This document shows positions 31,558 to 39,578 of a stretch of 46,931 bases of DNA, one piece after another. The first letter of the stretch is position 1. Each line of letters starts with the position of its first letter. Origin of the DNA: an uncultured Chloroflexus sp. (lineage in GTDB: Bacteria > Chloroflexota > Chloroflexia > Chloroflexales > Chloroflexaceae). The position numbers were made by a program, and so were the translations under genes. The notes under the pieces were generated by a model. The model ran no database searches, had not been told where the DNA came from, and saw only the letters and a list, made by a program, of their open reading frames with translations. The stretch covers positions 1 to 46,931 of the forward strand of contig NZ_CALFBQ010000061.1 in assembly GCF_937951745.1 (NCBI RefSeq). Direction: 5' to 3'.

Positions 31558-32793
31558 ATGTCCAATCATCTTGACCGCTTCACTCACCAAGCCTATGCCG
31601 AGCGGGGCGGATTTTTCGACCGTGACCGCTCGATTACGGTAACGCAAGCGCCGGGGTGGGTGGATCTGTTTAGCGGCGTTGTTGCCGAAGCGGGCATCTT
31701 GTCGTTGCTGTGGCCGGGCAGTAGTAGTGTTATGGTTGCGCTCCAGCCCGATCCCGAACCGATCATCCGGTTTCGCAGCGGCCAGCGTACCGACTCAATC
31801 CCTTGCACTGCGCTGTTTCTGCCGAGCGGGCCACGCGAATACGCTGATGCTGTCATTGAGATCGACCTGCACCAACCGCCGCGCAGCCCATGGTGGGGGC
31901 CGGCGCTGATGGCGTGGGTGTCGTTGATGCGCGAAGAATTCGCCCGTTTTGGCGGCGGCGCGCGGGTAATGCTGCAACCGGTGGATGCGTTTATGCCGGC
32001 TGCCAGTGTGATCGCCGCTGTCGCCAAGGCGTTGGTGCAGGCGTACAGCATTCACCTTGCCCCACGCGAATTGGCCATTACCTGCGCCGAGGGGCTGGCC
32101 CGCCTCGATCGGCGTAGTACCGGTGCTGAGCTGATCGGTACGCTCACGACTATCTGTGCGCCGGTCAATGAGCTGGTCATCGTCAATCCACTGATGGCGC
32201 ATATCAGTGGAAGTGCCCATCTCCCCGCCGGTTGTGCGTTTTGGGCTATGCAAGTGGGTGATGAGCCGCGCCAGCATCTGGCGCGGGTGCGCGCGGCCCT
32301 CACGCACATCGAGCGTCTGCTCGGCGCGCGCGATGGTGAACCAGCGTTGGCCAGCCTTTCAATAAGCGACTTCATTCGCCATCAACGGTCCCGCTTGCCG
32401 ACGACTCCTCCCCCCAGTACGTATCCCCATCATTCGCCGCCAGCAGCGTTGGCCGCCTTCGCTCTCGCCGAGCAACAACGGGCCCGCCTCGCGCTAGCGT
32501 TGCTGCGCGCTGCTGCCAGCCGTGCCCAACGCGACGACGATCTGCGGCTGGTGGGCGAACTCCTCACCCAAAGCCACTGGGAACAGGCGGCGCTCGGCTT
32601 GACCGATCCGCACGCCGATACCATTATCGAACAGCTCACCACGCCGGCCATCTTCGGCGCCCGCCAGCCGGTTGCGACCACCCACGCCACGGTACTCGTC
32701 TTTGGCCCCAGCGACGCCGAAGCTGAGGTGCGGCGCGTTGCCGCAGCGTATCAGGAACGAGTCGGTGTAGTGGTGCGGGTGGCGCGGGTGTGA
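31558..32793 (+). CDS. Degenerate GHMP-kinase (galactokinase-like) protein (411 aa)
   Basis: The overall plan recalls galactokinase. A-P-G-W-V-D-L-F-S-G near residue 31 takes the place of the A-P-G-R-V-N-L-I-G-E start of GHMP kinases. A central helix V-D-A-F-M-P-A-A-S-V-I-A-A-V-A-K near 141 sits where the G-L-S-S-S-A ATP loop should be. The C-terminal L-L-T-Q-S-H-W-E-Q-A-A near 340 matches the galactokinase L-M-x-x-S-H block. The substrate Glu-His-x-D motif and the Gly/Ser-rich ATP loop are absent, so catalysis is unlikely. It may be a binding or regulatory relative. The assignment is from motif layout only. ATG 31558 is the first start; no clear ribosome site. Confidence 0.5.
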   Translation: MSNHLDRFTHQAYAERGGFFDRDRSITVTQAPGWVDLFSGVVAEAGILSLLWPGSSSVMVALQPDPEPIIRFRSGQRTDSIPCTALFLPSGPREYADAVIEIDLHQPPRSPWWGPALMAWVSLMREEFARFGGGARVMLQPVDAFMPAASVIAAVAKALVQAYSIHLAPRELAITCAEGLARLDRRSTGAELIGTLTTICAPVNELVIVNPLMAHISGSAHLPAGCAFWAMQVGDEPRQHLARVRAALTHIERLLGARDGEPALASLSISDFIRHQRSRLPTTPPPSTYPHHSPPAALAAFALAEQQRARLALALLRAAASRAQRDDDLRLVGELLTQSHWEQAALGLTDPHADTIIEQLTTPAIFGARQPVATTHATVLVFGPSDAEAEVRRVAAAYQERVGVVVRVARV

Positions 32794-33117
32794 GGGGGAG
32801 TGTGGCACTGCTTGAGCGCAAGCAAGCAGCGACCCTCTCTCGCTCCCGTGGTAGGAACGAGGGCATTTTTACCACAGAGAGTGCAAAGGAGGCGGAGGAT
32901 AATCACTACCCTAGCTTTGCACCCTTTGCGTTAATCCCCCAGTCCTCTTTCTCAGCGGAGGAGGAGCGAGGGGTACGGGTGATCCCAGCCCTTCAGCTTC
33001 CTGTGAGGTTGAGTGTCCCTTTATGCTATTCTGAGCGTGTAACGACAATTGCCAAACGCATACGCTGTAGGATAGACCCAAAAAGTGGCCGCAAACCCTA
33101 CTTACGGAGTAACCTCC
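32794..33117. other. Intergenic region with hairpin and dispersed repeat DNA
   Basis: No gene is seen. At 32833-32870 a stem (CTCGCTCC against GGAACGAG, one mismatch) is followed by GGCATTTTT, a candidate terminator for the GHMP-like gene. At 32870-32960 lies ACCACAGAGAGTGCAAAGGA type repeat DNA like that at 14190 and 25090. Confidence 0.45.
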
Positions 33118-34203
33118 ATGTCTCAATCACGCTATTGCCCGCAATGCGGATTACCGGTGCCGGCAGGCGAACGGTTTTGCGCCAATTGCGGCGCGCGAAT
33201 GTCGGAACAGTCGTCGCCGGTAGTACCGGCTCCACCACCCCCTTTCACACCCGTACCATCCCCGCCGCTCGCTGCGTCATCGCGCGCAATGGGCAAGATC
33301 GTGCTCTTCGTTGTCATTGGTCTAATCGGATTGCTGGTTGTGAGTGGGGGGATTTGGTTGGTCTTGATGAATCGACCAACCACCACTGCCACAACCGCCA
33401 CCGTCACTGCTACCCCTCGCCAAGCGGCTACTGCTACCCCGTTGCCAACCGCTACACCGGTAGCTGGCGTCGCTGGCCAGCCCACTCCGCTCGGCGCAGC
33501 GGTACTGGCTCGTACTTCCCAAGCCCAGACCGTGCAGGCGCAAGCGCTGTTGGCCCCTACCCAGACTGCACAAGCGCAGGTGTTACTGGCCCCTACCCAG
33601 ACCGCGCAGGCAATCGAGGCTGAAGTGAGTGCGTTGTTTGCTAATTCGCGGCGGGTGTTTTACGATGAATTTGTTGACAATCGAAACGCATGGTTTACCG
33701 GCGTTTTCCAAGAGATCGAACTCGACCTGATCGAAGATGGTGTCTTTAAGGTGCTTTGGACGGGACGCGGCACCTCGTATGAGTTGTATGAACTTAGCGC
33801 GTTCACCAACTTCATTGCCGAAGTCGATTGTCATATCGCGCGTGGCGGTGGTGACGGGAGTTGCAGTCTGGTCTTTAGTCAACGCCGTGACGTTGGCATG
33901 TACAAGTTTGAGTTCTTTATCGATTATTATCGGCTCTTTACCGTGCCGGCTGAAGGCGAACTGGTAACGCTGGCCGAGGGCGATCCTCGTCTGTTTACAA
34001 CGATTGGCGGTGTCAACCGCTTGCGCGTGATCAAGCAAGGCGATCGCATCCGCTTGTTCATCAACGGCGTCTTAGTTGGTGATCTCCGTGACGCCACCTT
34101 CGCCTCTGGCCGGATTGGCGTCTCGACAACGTGCTACCGTGAAGAGGGCGGAGTCGAGGTGCATTTCGATAATTTCGGCATCTGGTCATTACCAGACGTT
34201 TAG
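33118..34203 (+). CDS. Zinc-ribbon, membrane-anchored protein with LamG-like domain (361 aa)
   Basis: The ATG at 33118 has GGAG 9 nt upstream. An N-terminal zinc ribbon (C-P-Q-C-x13-C-x2-C, residues 7-26) is followed by a Pro-rich linker, one membrane segment at about 60-82, and a Thr/Ala-rich extracellular stalk. The stalk carries a repeated L-L-A-P-T-Q-T-A-Q-A unit near 148-175. The C-terminal about 180 residues resemble a concanavalin-like (3-keto-disaccharide hydrolase or LamG type) beta-sandwich: F-Y-D-E-F-V-D-N-R-N-A-W near 182, and N-R-L-R-V-I-K-Q-G-D-R-I-R-L-F-I-N-G near 302. It probably senses or binds a glycan outside and signals through the zinc ribbon inside; the function is unknown. 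Confidence 0.72.
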   Translation: MSQSRYCPQCGLPVPAGERFCANCGARMSEQSSPVVPAPPPPFTPVPSPPLAASSRAMGKIVLFVVIGLIGLLVVSGGIWLVLMNRPTTTATTATVTATPRQAATATPLPTATPVAGVAGQPTPLGAAVLARTSQAQTVQAQALLAPTQTAQAQVLLAPTQTAQAIEAEVSALFANSRRVFYDEFVDNRNAWFTGVFQEIELDLIEDGVFKVLWTGRGTSYELYELSAFTNFIAEVDCHIARGGGDGSCSLVFSQRRDVGMYKFEFFIDYYRLFTVPAEGELVTLAEGDPRLFTTIGGVNRLRVIKQGDRIRLFINGVLVGDLRDATFASGRIGVSTTCYREEGGVEVHFDNFGIWSLPDV

Positions 34204-34209
34204 ACGTAA

Positions 34210-34229
34210 AGACGCACAACCGTGCGTCT
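34210..34229 (+). terminator. Hairpin AGACGCAC after the zinc-ribbon gene
   Basis: AGACGCAC (34210-34217) and GTGCGTCT (34222-34229) form a perfect 8-bp stem with a 4-nt loop, 7 nt past the stop. There is no T-run, and the next gene starts 24 nt later, so partial termination or mRNA protection is more likely than a full stop. Confidence 0.4.
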
Positions 34230-34252
34230 CCACAAGACAAGGAACGAACGCT

Positions 34253-34711
34253 ATGTCCTCTCCCTTTCCCTACCTCCTCGAGGAATTTGTGATGGTCAAT
34301 ACGCCAATGGATCGGGTCGAGCAGGTGATGACCGACCAAACCCTTATGGAGCGTTGGATGTCGCCGGCGGTGCAGTTTACGCCACTCGATGGTTGGCGAT
34401 TTGATGTTGGTGCGCCGTGGCGGTTACGCCTCACCGGGGTTGGCCCGTTGCTCGAAGCCGGCTATGTGGTGGCCGAACGGCGGCCCGGTCTAGTGTTGTG
34501 GGCCTTCGATGGCTTCTGGGAGGGGTTCGATGCATGGCATTGGCTGCCATGGCAGGGCCGCACTGATCAGACCCTCATCCAAAACCGGATCGAATATCGC
34601 CTCAAGGTGCCCGGTCTCGATCTGATCTGGCCGCTGACCATCGCGCCGCTGATGCAACTTGACGCTAAAGCGCAGATGCAGCGGTTGAAGGTTGTGTGTG
34701 AGCGGGGGTAG
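34253..34711 (+). CDS. SRPBCC (START-like) family protein (152 aa)
   Basis: The ATG at 34253 has AAGGAA about 8 nt upstream; an earlier open frame into the preceding gene is ignored. The protein has the plan of polyketide-cyclase-like ligand-binding folds: an early F-V-M-V-N-T-P-M-D-R-V strand-helix, D-Q-T-L-M-E-R-W-M-S-P near 28, a central W-R-L-R-L-T-G-V-G strand near 55, and a long C-terminal helix from about 125. The ligand is unknown. It may be cotranscribed with the zinc-ribbon gene. Confidence 0.65.
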   Translation: MSSPFPYLLEEFVMVNTPMDRVEQVMTDQTLMERWMSPAVQFTPLDGWRFDVGAPWRLRLTGVGPLLEAGYVVAERRPGLVLWAFDGFWEGFDAWHWLPWQGRTDQTLIQNRIEYRLKVPGLDLIWPLTIAPLMQLDAKAQMQRLKVVCERG

Positions 34712-34742
34712 TGTGAATGGAACACGGATACGCACAGATACG

Positions 34743-34789
34743 ACGGATTGACACGGATTCGCTAAGCTTGTCTAACCGTGTCAATCCGT
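34743..34789. repeat. Long-armed hairpin with ACGGATTGACACGG arms
   Basis: ACGGATTGACACGG (34743-34756) is perfectly complementary to CCGTGTCAATCCGT (34776-34789), 14 bp with a 19-nt loop. Related ACACGGAT/ATCCGTGT sequence forms the hairpin at 7401-7439 and recurs near 3145-3175, so this is a second dispersed hairpin family. Confidence 0.65.
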
Positions 34790-34973
34790 TCCCACCTGTG
34801 CCAATCCGGGTCTAAGGTGTTGTACATACCACCCGCAAGATGTGTTACTCTGATGAAGCATTCACTCCTAGCTGAGGCCGGAGTGAAATCCTGCAGACAG
34901 AGGGTTTGCCCACCAATTGGATGATGCAATACCGCCCTCGAAGCGCTATCGCTGCGCAATCAACGGAGCCACT

Positions 34974-35672
34974 ATGTTGCCATTGAAAGACACGATTCCC
35001 TCACGCTCGTTTCCGGCAGTCAATTGGGCCTTGCTGGTCGCGAATGTTGTGGTCTTTTTCTTCATGGCGCGCGATGCTCGCCTTGCTGAGGCTTGGATTG
35101 CTGCGTTGGCGTTGGTGCCGGCCCGCTTTTTGGCTAACCCGCTCGACCCGACTGAGCTGATCACCGTCTTTACCTCGATGTTTATGCATGGTGGCTGGTT
35201 TCACCTGTTCAGCAATATGCTGGCGCTCTACATTTTTGGCGATAACGTTGAAGACAGCATGGGTAGCCAGCGTTATCTGATCTTCTATCTGCTCTGTGGG
35301 GTGGCAGCGGCGTTGACCCACGTCTTTTTCAACCCAGCTTCACCAATTCCAACAGTTGGTGCTAGCGGCGCACTGAGTGGCGTGTTGGCTGCTTACTTGC
35401 TCTTCTACCCCTCGGCCCGCGTGATCACGCTGGTGCCCATCTTTTTCTTACCATGGTTGATCGAGATTCCGGCGGTAGTGTATCTCGGTTTGTGGTTTAT
35501 TTCCCAACTGGCGAATGGCGTCTTTTCCATCCTGATCGACGTGCAGGCGATGGGTGGCGTGGCGTGGTGGGCACACATCGGTGGCTTTGTCGCCGGTTTG
35601 GCGCTGGCTCCGCTCTTCCGGCAACGGCGTTACGTGCGGCGTTACTATCGTGACCAGTATTATCCATGGTGA
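34974..35672 (+). CDS. Rhomboid-family intramembrane serine protease (232 aa)
   Basis: Rhomboids cut membrane proteins within or near their membrane segments. The ATG at 34974 (GGAG 6 nt upstream) gives a short cytosolic start before the first membrane segment (about 18-34). Catalytic Ser is in G-A-S-G-A-L-S-G near residue 128, and catalytic His in W-W-A-H-I-G-G-F-V-A-G near 202. The H-G-G-W-F-H-L-F-S-N-M motif near 77 is typical. About six membrane segments are seen. It ends with a basic and Tyr-rich tail (R-R-Y-V-R-R-Y-Y-R). A second membrane protease gene starts 21 nt downstream. Confidence 0.92.
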   Translation: MLPLKDTIPSRSFPAVNWALLVANVVVFFFMARDARLAEAWIAALALVPARFLANPLDPTELITVFTSMFMHGGWFHLFSNMLALYIFGDNVEDSMGSQRYLIFYLLCGVAAALTHVFFNPASPIPTVGASGALSGVLAAYLLFYPSARVITLVPIFFLPWLIEIPAVVYLGLWFISQLANGVFSILIDVQAMGGVAWWAHIGGFVAGLALAPLFRQRRYVRRYYRDQYYPW

Positions 35673-35693
35673 TGGCTTGTGCAGAGGTGAGCT

Positions 35694-36521
35694 ATGGACT
35701 TTTTTTCGCTGTTGTGGCTCTTTTTCATTATCACATCCTTACAGCCGGTGATTAAGCAGCGCATGCTCGATGCCGCCCGCCAGCGTTTGCTTGAACAGTT
35801 GGAGCGGAAGCGCAAGAGTCGGGTGATTGCACTGATCCATCGCCAAGAGACGATGAGCCTGCTCGGTTTTCCGCTGGTGCGCTACATTAGCATCGAAGAC
35901 TCAGAGGCGGTGCTGCGGGCGATCAAGATGACTGATCGCGATATTCCGATTGATCTGATCCTGCATACCCCCGGCGGCTTGGTGCTGGCTTCCGAGCAGA
36001 TCGCTCGCGCGCTCCAGAAGCATCCGGCTAAGGTGACGGTGTTTGTACCGCATTACGCAATGTCGGGTGGTACCCTGATTGCACTCGCCGCCGATGAGAT
36101 TGTGATGGACGAGAACGCGGTGTTGGGGCCGGTTGACCCCCAATTGGGCCAGCATCCGGCGGCATCGATCTTGCGCGTGCTTGAACGCAAGCCGCTCAGC
36201 GAAGTTGATGATGAGACGCTGATGATGGCTGACATCGCCGAGAAGGCGATCCGGCAGGTGAAGCGCACGGTTTGCGAGCTGCTGCGTGATAAGATGACGG
36301 TTGAGCAGGCGGAAGAAGTGGCCCATACGCTGGCCAGCGGCGTGTGGACGCACGATTATCCGATTACGGTTGATGAGGCGCGTGAATTGGGTTTGCCGAT
36401 CAGCACCGAGATGCCCGATGAGATTTACCAGATTATGGCGCTGTATCCGCAAACTGCCCAGCGCCGCCCTTCGGTTGAGTATATCCCCGCGCCGCGTTCG
36501 CGTCAGTTTGATGTGTCGTAG
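35694..36521 (+). CDS. SDH-family (ClpP-fold) membrane serine protease (275 aa)
   Basis: This is a member of the serine dehydrogenase proteinase (PF01972) family, related to SppA and ClpP. One N-terminal membrane segment (about 4-20) is followed by a basic helix and the crotonase-like fold. L-H-T-P-G-G lies near 85 (oxyanion loop), the nucleophile Ser in H-Y-A-M-S-G-G-T near 117, and a Lys-rich region later (M-A-D-I-A-E-K-A-I near 172) could supply the base. The G-P-V-D-P-Q-L-G motif near 141 is typical. It follows the rhomboid gene after 21 nt, so the two probably act together on membrane proteins, for example in signal-peptide or damaged-protein removal. Confidence 0.88.
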   Translation: MDFFSLLWLFFIITSLQPVIKQRMLDAARQRLLEQLERKRKSRVIALIHRQETMSLLGFPLVRYISIEDSEAVLRAIKMTDRDIPIDLILHTPGGLVLASEQIARALQKHPAKVTVFVPHYAMSGGTLIALAADEIVMDENAVLGPVDPQLGQHPAASILRVLERKPLSEVDDETLMMADIAEKAIRQVKRTVCELLRDKMTVEQAEEVAHTLASGVWTHDYPITVDEARELGLPISTEMPDEIYQIMALYPQTAQRRPSVEYIPAPRSRQFDVS

Positions 36522-36533
36522 CGTGGGAAGATG

Positions 36534-36649
36534 CGTTGGTATGACGTGCGGCAGGTAAACTGCCGCGCGCCTATCGATTGATGCGCCAGTATTCGGATGG
36601 CCGCGAACGATACGTTGGTATGACGTGCGGCAGGTAAACTGCCGCGCGC
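36534..36649. repeat. 37-bp direct repeat containing the GTGCGGCAG palindrome
   Basis: The same 37 bp occur at 36534-36570 and 36613-36649. Each begins CGTTGGTATGACGTGCGGCA and contains the stem GTGCGGCAG/CTGCCGCGC. They are the last two members of the palindrome family, here in a slightly different form and in direct tandem with a 42-bp spacer. Confidence 0.85.
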
Positions 36650-36729
36650 TATGTTGGTGCGACAGCGGGTAAGGTTCGCTCGCGCCGATCACTAGATAAT
36701 TCCTCTCCCCGCCGTTGCCTGTTTTCCCC

Positions 36730-36757
36730 TTGAGCTTTCTCTTCAACCAGATATAAT
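36730..36757 (+). promoter_or_regulatory. Promoter upstream of the 627-aa gene
   Basis: TTGAGC (36730-36735), a 16-nt spacer and a perfect TATAAT (36752-36757) lie 109 nt before the ATG at 36866. Confidence 0.55.
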
Positions 36758-36791
36758 CATTACTTAACAAAATCTTGATGCCAGCTAGTAC

Positions 36792-36812
36792 GGGCAGAGC
36801 CACGCTCTGCCC
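36792..36812 (+). repeat. 5'-leader hairpin GGGCAGAGC
   Basis: GGGCAGAGC (36792-36800), loop CAC, GCTCTGCCC (36804-36812): a perfect 9-bp stem in the predicted leader of the gene at 36866. It could affect mRNA stability; there is no T-run. Confidence 0.45.
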
Positions 36813-36865
36813 TTGCTGCCCTTGCAAGCTAGGTGCTGCGCTGTCTGTATAAACAGGTTTCAACC

Positions 36866-38749
36866 ATGACGCTCTCACTTCGTCTCGTCGATATCAATGG
36901 CCCGTTTATCGATCAATCGGCCCCGGTGCGGAATTGGTCGTCGTTTCCCTTTTGCCAGATCGATCTGCCAGTACTGCCGTATGTTGATCAAGTGCGCTTG
37001 CAGCGTGGCGTCCAGCGGGCGCGTACCTATCTAGCGGCGGTGCAGGCACAGGGGTATACCGGCATCGTCATCGATAATCTGGCCCACTTGGTCACATTTG
37101 ATCAGGCACCCCAGCAATACTATGCGCCCAATAGTCCTTTTCGCTTGCGCGCACTTGCCTACCGGCAAGCCTTGTTGCCACTGCTGCACGATGCCGCTGC
37201 GCGCGGGATGCAGGTCTACGTAACCTGCGATATGCAATGGATGACCAATGATTTGCGCCGTGTTGTTGGGCCAATCGCGACTGATAATCCGCAGGTAGCG
37301 GCGCTCAACCGGGCAGCGTTGATCGATCTGTTTACCGCGTTGCCGATGGTGAACGGTGTGATTGTGCGGATCGGCGAGACGGGCGGTGCGCACGATGTGG
37401 CTGGCTATACCGGCCATCTGATCTACCACGAGGTGGCCGCGATTCGTCATCTGATCGCAACCTTGTTGCCGGTGTGTACTCAGTTTGACCGTCACTTGAT
37501 CATGCGCACATGGACGCTCGGTATCGGTGAGGCGGGTGATCTGATCTGTTCGCCGGAACGCTACGCCGCCGTTTTTTCCGATCAGCGCGATCCGCATCTG
37601 TTGGTCTCGATCAAGCATACGCCGGCCGATTTCTTCCGGCTGTTACCGCCCAATCCGACCTTGGGCCTGCCCGGCCCGCGCCAGATCGTCGAGCTGCAAA
37701 ACCGGCGTGAGTATGAGCTATTTGGCTTGGTTCCGGCGGGGTTGGTTGGCTTGCACAGCGCCGCTATCCGGCGCGCGGCTCGCGATCCGCAGTGTGTGGG
37801 GGTGTGGGCTTGGAACAGCACCGGCGGTTGGGGCGGCGGCGGTGCATCGGTGGGGCCAAATGGCTGGAACCTGTGGACAGAGGCTAGCAGTGCGTTGACG
37901 GCGGCCCTCGCGATACATCCCGAACGTGACGCCGAGCAGTTTGTGAGCGAGTGGTTTCAGCAACGGTTAGCCGGCTACGATTCCGCTTTCGTGCGCGCCG
38001 TGACGGCTGCCTATGTGGAGTCAGAGCGGTTGATCGAGCAGGGATGGTATCTGGGCCACGCGCCGGGGATGCAACGGATTGGCGGGATGGTCGTGCCTTC
38101 GTTGTTGTGGGTCTGGTGGATGCGCCCCACCGCTGCCTTGCCGGTCTGGGTCTATTTGGCCGAATTGGTGGGTGACGTTGAGCCGGTGATTGCGCAGGCA
38201 GAGTGGGCGGTGCAGCGTGCGCAGCAACTGCGCGCTGCTGTGGCAGCGGCGGCGCCAGAGGGTGATCCGCTAGTGCAACAACTCGTCATGAGTCTCGACT
38301 ATTTGGTTGATGCATTGACCATTGCGTGGCGGGTGCGCGCGCTCTTGCTGCCGCTGGCGGCGCAGGCGCGCGGTCATCAGCGTTGCGATCTCGGTGAGGC
38401 AGCAACGATGCTGCGCGCGGCGATGCAACAACATCGTATGCGCTGGGCTGGCCGCACCGATTTCCCGCCGCTTGAGCTTGATGAGTTAGCCTCATTCTTG
38501 GCGCGCTGGGAACGCTCACCGGGTGTAGTCTGGCAGCGGGCCCGGCTGGCGGCCCGGCTGGTGGCGTTAGCCCGCCGTCAACCGCCGCGCTCGACCCGCG
38601 CGCGGGCTGTGCTCAGCTTCCTGTTTCCCACCCGGTTGCGCCGGCGACTATTGCAAACCGCCCTGCCATGGCTCAGCCGACGGTTAGACCTGTTGCCGAC
38701 CATCTTTTTTGAAACCGGCCCAGCTCTCGGCGAATGGGCGCGATCGTAG
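36866..38749 (+). CDS. Large protein of unknown function, glycosidase-like character (627 aa)
   Basis: The function is not established. The first about 330 residues alternate strands and helices like a TIM barrel, with G-Y-T-G-I-V-I-D-N-L near 60, V-Y-V-T-C-D-M-Q-W near 120, V-I-V-R-I-G-E-T-G-G near 165 and I-M-R-T-W-T-L-G-I-G-E near 212. Acidic residues at strand ends recall glycoside hydrolases of the alpha-glucuronidase type. The later part (about 350-600) is mostly helical and ends in a very basic segment. There is no signal peptide, so it is probably cytoplasmic. ATG 36866 has only a weak ribosome site; an open frame from 36833 adds nothing family-like. Its end overlaps the convergent PHP gene by 66 nt. 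Confidence 0.55.
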   Translation: MTLSLRLVDINGPFIDQSAPVRNWSSFPFCQIDLPVLPYVDQVRLQRGVQRARTYLAAVQAQGYTGIVIDNLAHLVTFDQAPQQYYAPNSPFRLRALAYRQALLPLLHDAAARGMQVYVTCDMQWMTNDLRRVVGPIATDNPQVAALNRAALIDLFTALPMVNGVIVRIGETGGAHDVAGYTGHLIYHEVAAIRHLIATLLPVCTQFDRHLIMRTWTLGIGEAGDLICSPERYAAVFSDQRDPHLLVSIKHTPADFFRLLPPNPTLGLPGPRQIVELQNRREYELFGLVPAGLVGLHSAAIRRAARDPQCVGVWAWNSTGGWGGGGASVGPNGWNLWTEASSALTAALAIHPERDAEQFVSEWFQQRLAGYDSAFVRAVTAAYVESERLIEQGWYLGHAPGMQRIGGMVVPSLLWVWWMRPTAALPVWVYLAELVGDVEPVIAQAEWAVQRAQQLRAAVAAAAPEGDPLVQQLVMSLDYLVDALTIAWRVRALLLPLAAQARGHQRCDLGEAATMLRAAMQQHRMRWAGRTDFPPLELDELASFLARWERSPGVVWQRARLAARLVALARRQPPRSTRARAVLSFLFPTRLRRRLLQTALPWLSRRLDLLPTIFFETGPALGEWARS

Positions 38750-39418
38750 CGCCCGTTCCCGCACCACGCCGGCCACCCCTCGCCATCCCCAATAATGCCC
38801 GATCACCTGCGTCTCGCCACGCTGCAATGCCCGCCGCAGATCGGCGGCGCTCGTCCCAGCAAACAGGGTGCGCCCGTAGCCGATCATCGCCAGATCGTGA
38901 GCGTCGCTGCCGCCAATGGCGGTTAATCCCAGCGCTTGCGCTTTCTGTGCTGCGCGCCGGTTGTTGGCCGGGTTCCACAGACTAGCATTGAATACCTCGA
39001 CACCATCGAGGAGGTGCCAGTTAAGATCGGTGCGTTCGGGGCCGAGCAGGTGTTGCCGCCCCACCGATGCGACCAGCGCGCCGAAGGGGTGGGCGGCAAA
39101 CGCCAGCCCGCCCTGTTCATGCACGAACCTGACCGTTGTAGCCAGATCGAGCCCGGCAGGGATCGGTTGCTCGATGAACAGTGCCAACACGTGCCCGATC
39201 GCGGTCGAGATTTCACATCCTACGATCACGTCTATTCCATACCGCAGCGCTAACCGGCGCGCCGCGAATGCGCCTTCGAGCGTGTTATGGTCGGTAATTG
39301 CGATCACACGTAAGTCAGTTTCCTCCGCTACATACGACAACACCGCCTCTGGTGAGGCGGCGCCGTCGCTAGCCGTAGTATGGATATGCAGATCAGCAGC
39401 GTTGTAGAGCGATGTCAC
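38684..39418 (-). CDS. PHP-domain phosphoesterase (244 aa)
   Basis: The PHP metal-binding motifs are all present: D-L-H-I-H-T near residue 9, I-T-D-H-N-T near 41, G-C-E-I-S near 65, A-A-H-P-F near 107 and G-G-S-D-A-H near 170. These bind a three-metal centre that hydrolyses phosphate esters; relatives include nucleoside 3',5'-bisphosphate phosphatases (TrpH-like). The protein is soluble. The C-terminal about 40 residues, which overlap the opposite-strand gene by 66 nt, are basic and not part of the fold. Confidence 0.85.
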   Translation of the reverse strand: MTSLYNAADLHIHTTASDGAASPEAVLSYVAEETDLRVIAITDHNTLEGAFAARRLALRYGIDVIVGCEISTAIGHVLALFIEQPIPAGLDLATTVRFVHEQGGLAFAAHPFGALVASVGRQHLLGPERTDLNWHLLDGVEVFNASLWNPANNRRAAQKAQALGLTAIGGSDAHDLAMIGYGRTLFAGTSAADLRRALQRGETQVIGHYWGWRGVAGVVRERALRSRPFAESWAGFKKDGRQQV

Positions 39419-39520
39419 GGGTTATACTCCTTCCCCATTGTGTAGTTCCCGTGGTGAGTGTAGTCTACCTTGATGAAGCCGTTGTGATGACGAGGTCAAG
39501 CACAGATGAAGAGCAGTTAA

Positions 39521-39578
39521 ACGGTAGAGCCGGTGCCCTGCACCGGCTCTACGCTCTGCACTACAACGGCTCTACCGT
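39521..39578. promoter_or_regulatory. Two mutually exclusive hairpins sharing one arm
   Basis: ACGGTAGAGCCGGTGC at 39521-39536 contains two overlapping arms. GTAGAGCCGGTGC (39524-39536) pairs perfectly with GCACCGGCTCTAC (39540-39552) over a 3-nt loop. ACGGTAGAGCCG (39521-39532) can instead pair perfectly with CGGCTCTACCGT (39567-39578). Both cannot form at once. The structure covers the 3' end of the minus-strand gene 39572-40558, including its stop codon. It may be a terminator-like or switch-like element, or simply a decayed tandem hairpin repeat. Confidence 0.55.

Noticed and set aside
33085-33117. Earlier in-frame start for the zinc-ribbon protein
   Set aside because: The zinc ribbon and the ribosome site both point to the ATG at 33118.
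36534-36649. Two 37-bp repeats with a 42-bp spacer as a mini CRISPR
   Set aside because: Only two repeats, a strong internal palindrome shared with other intergenic elements and no cas genes.
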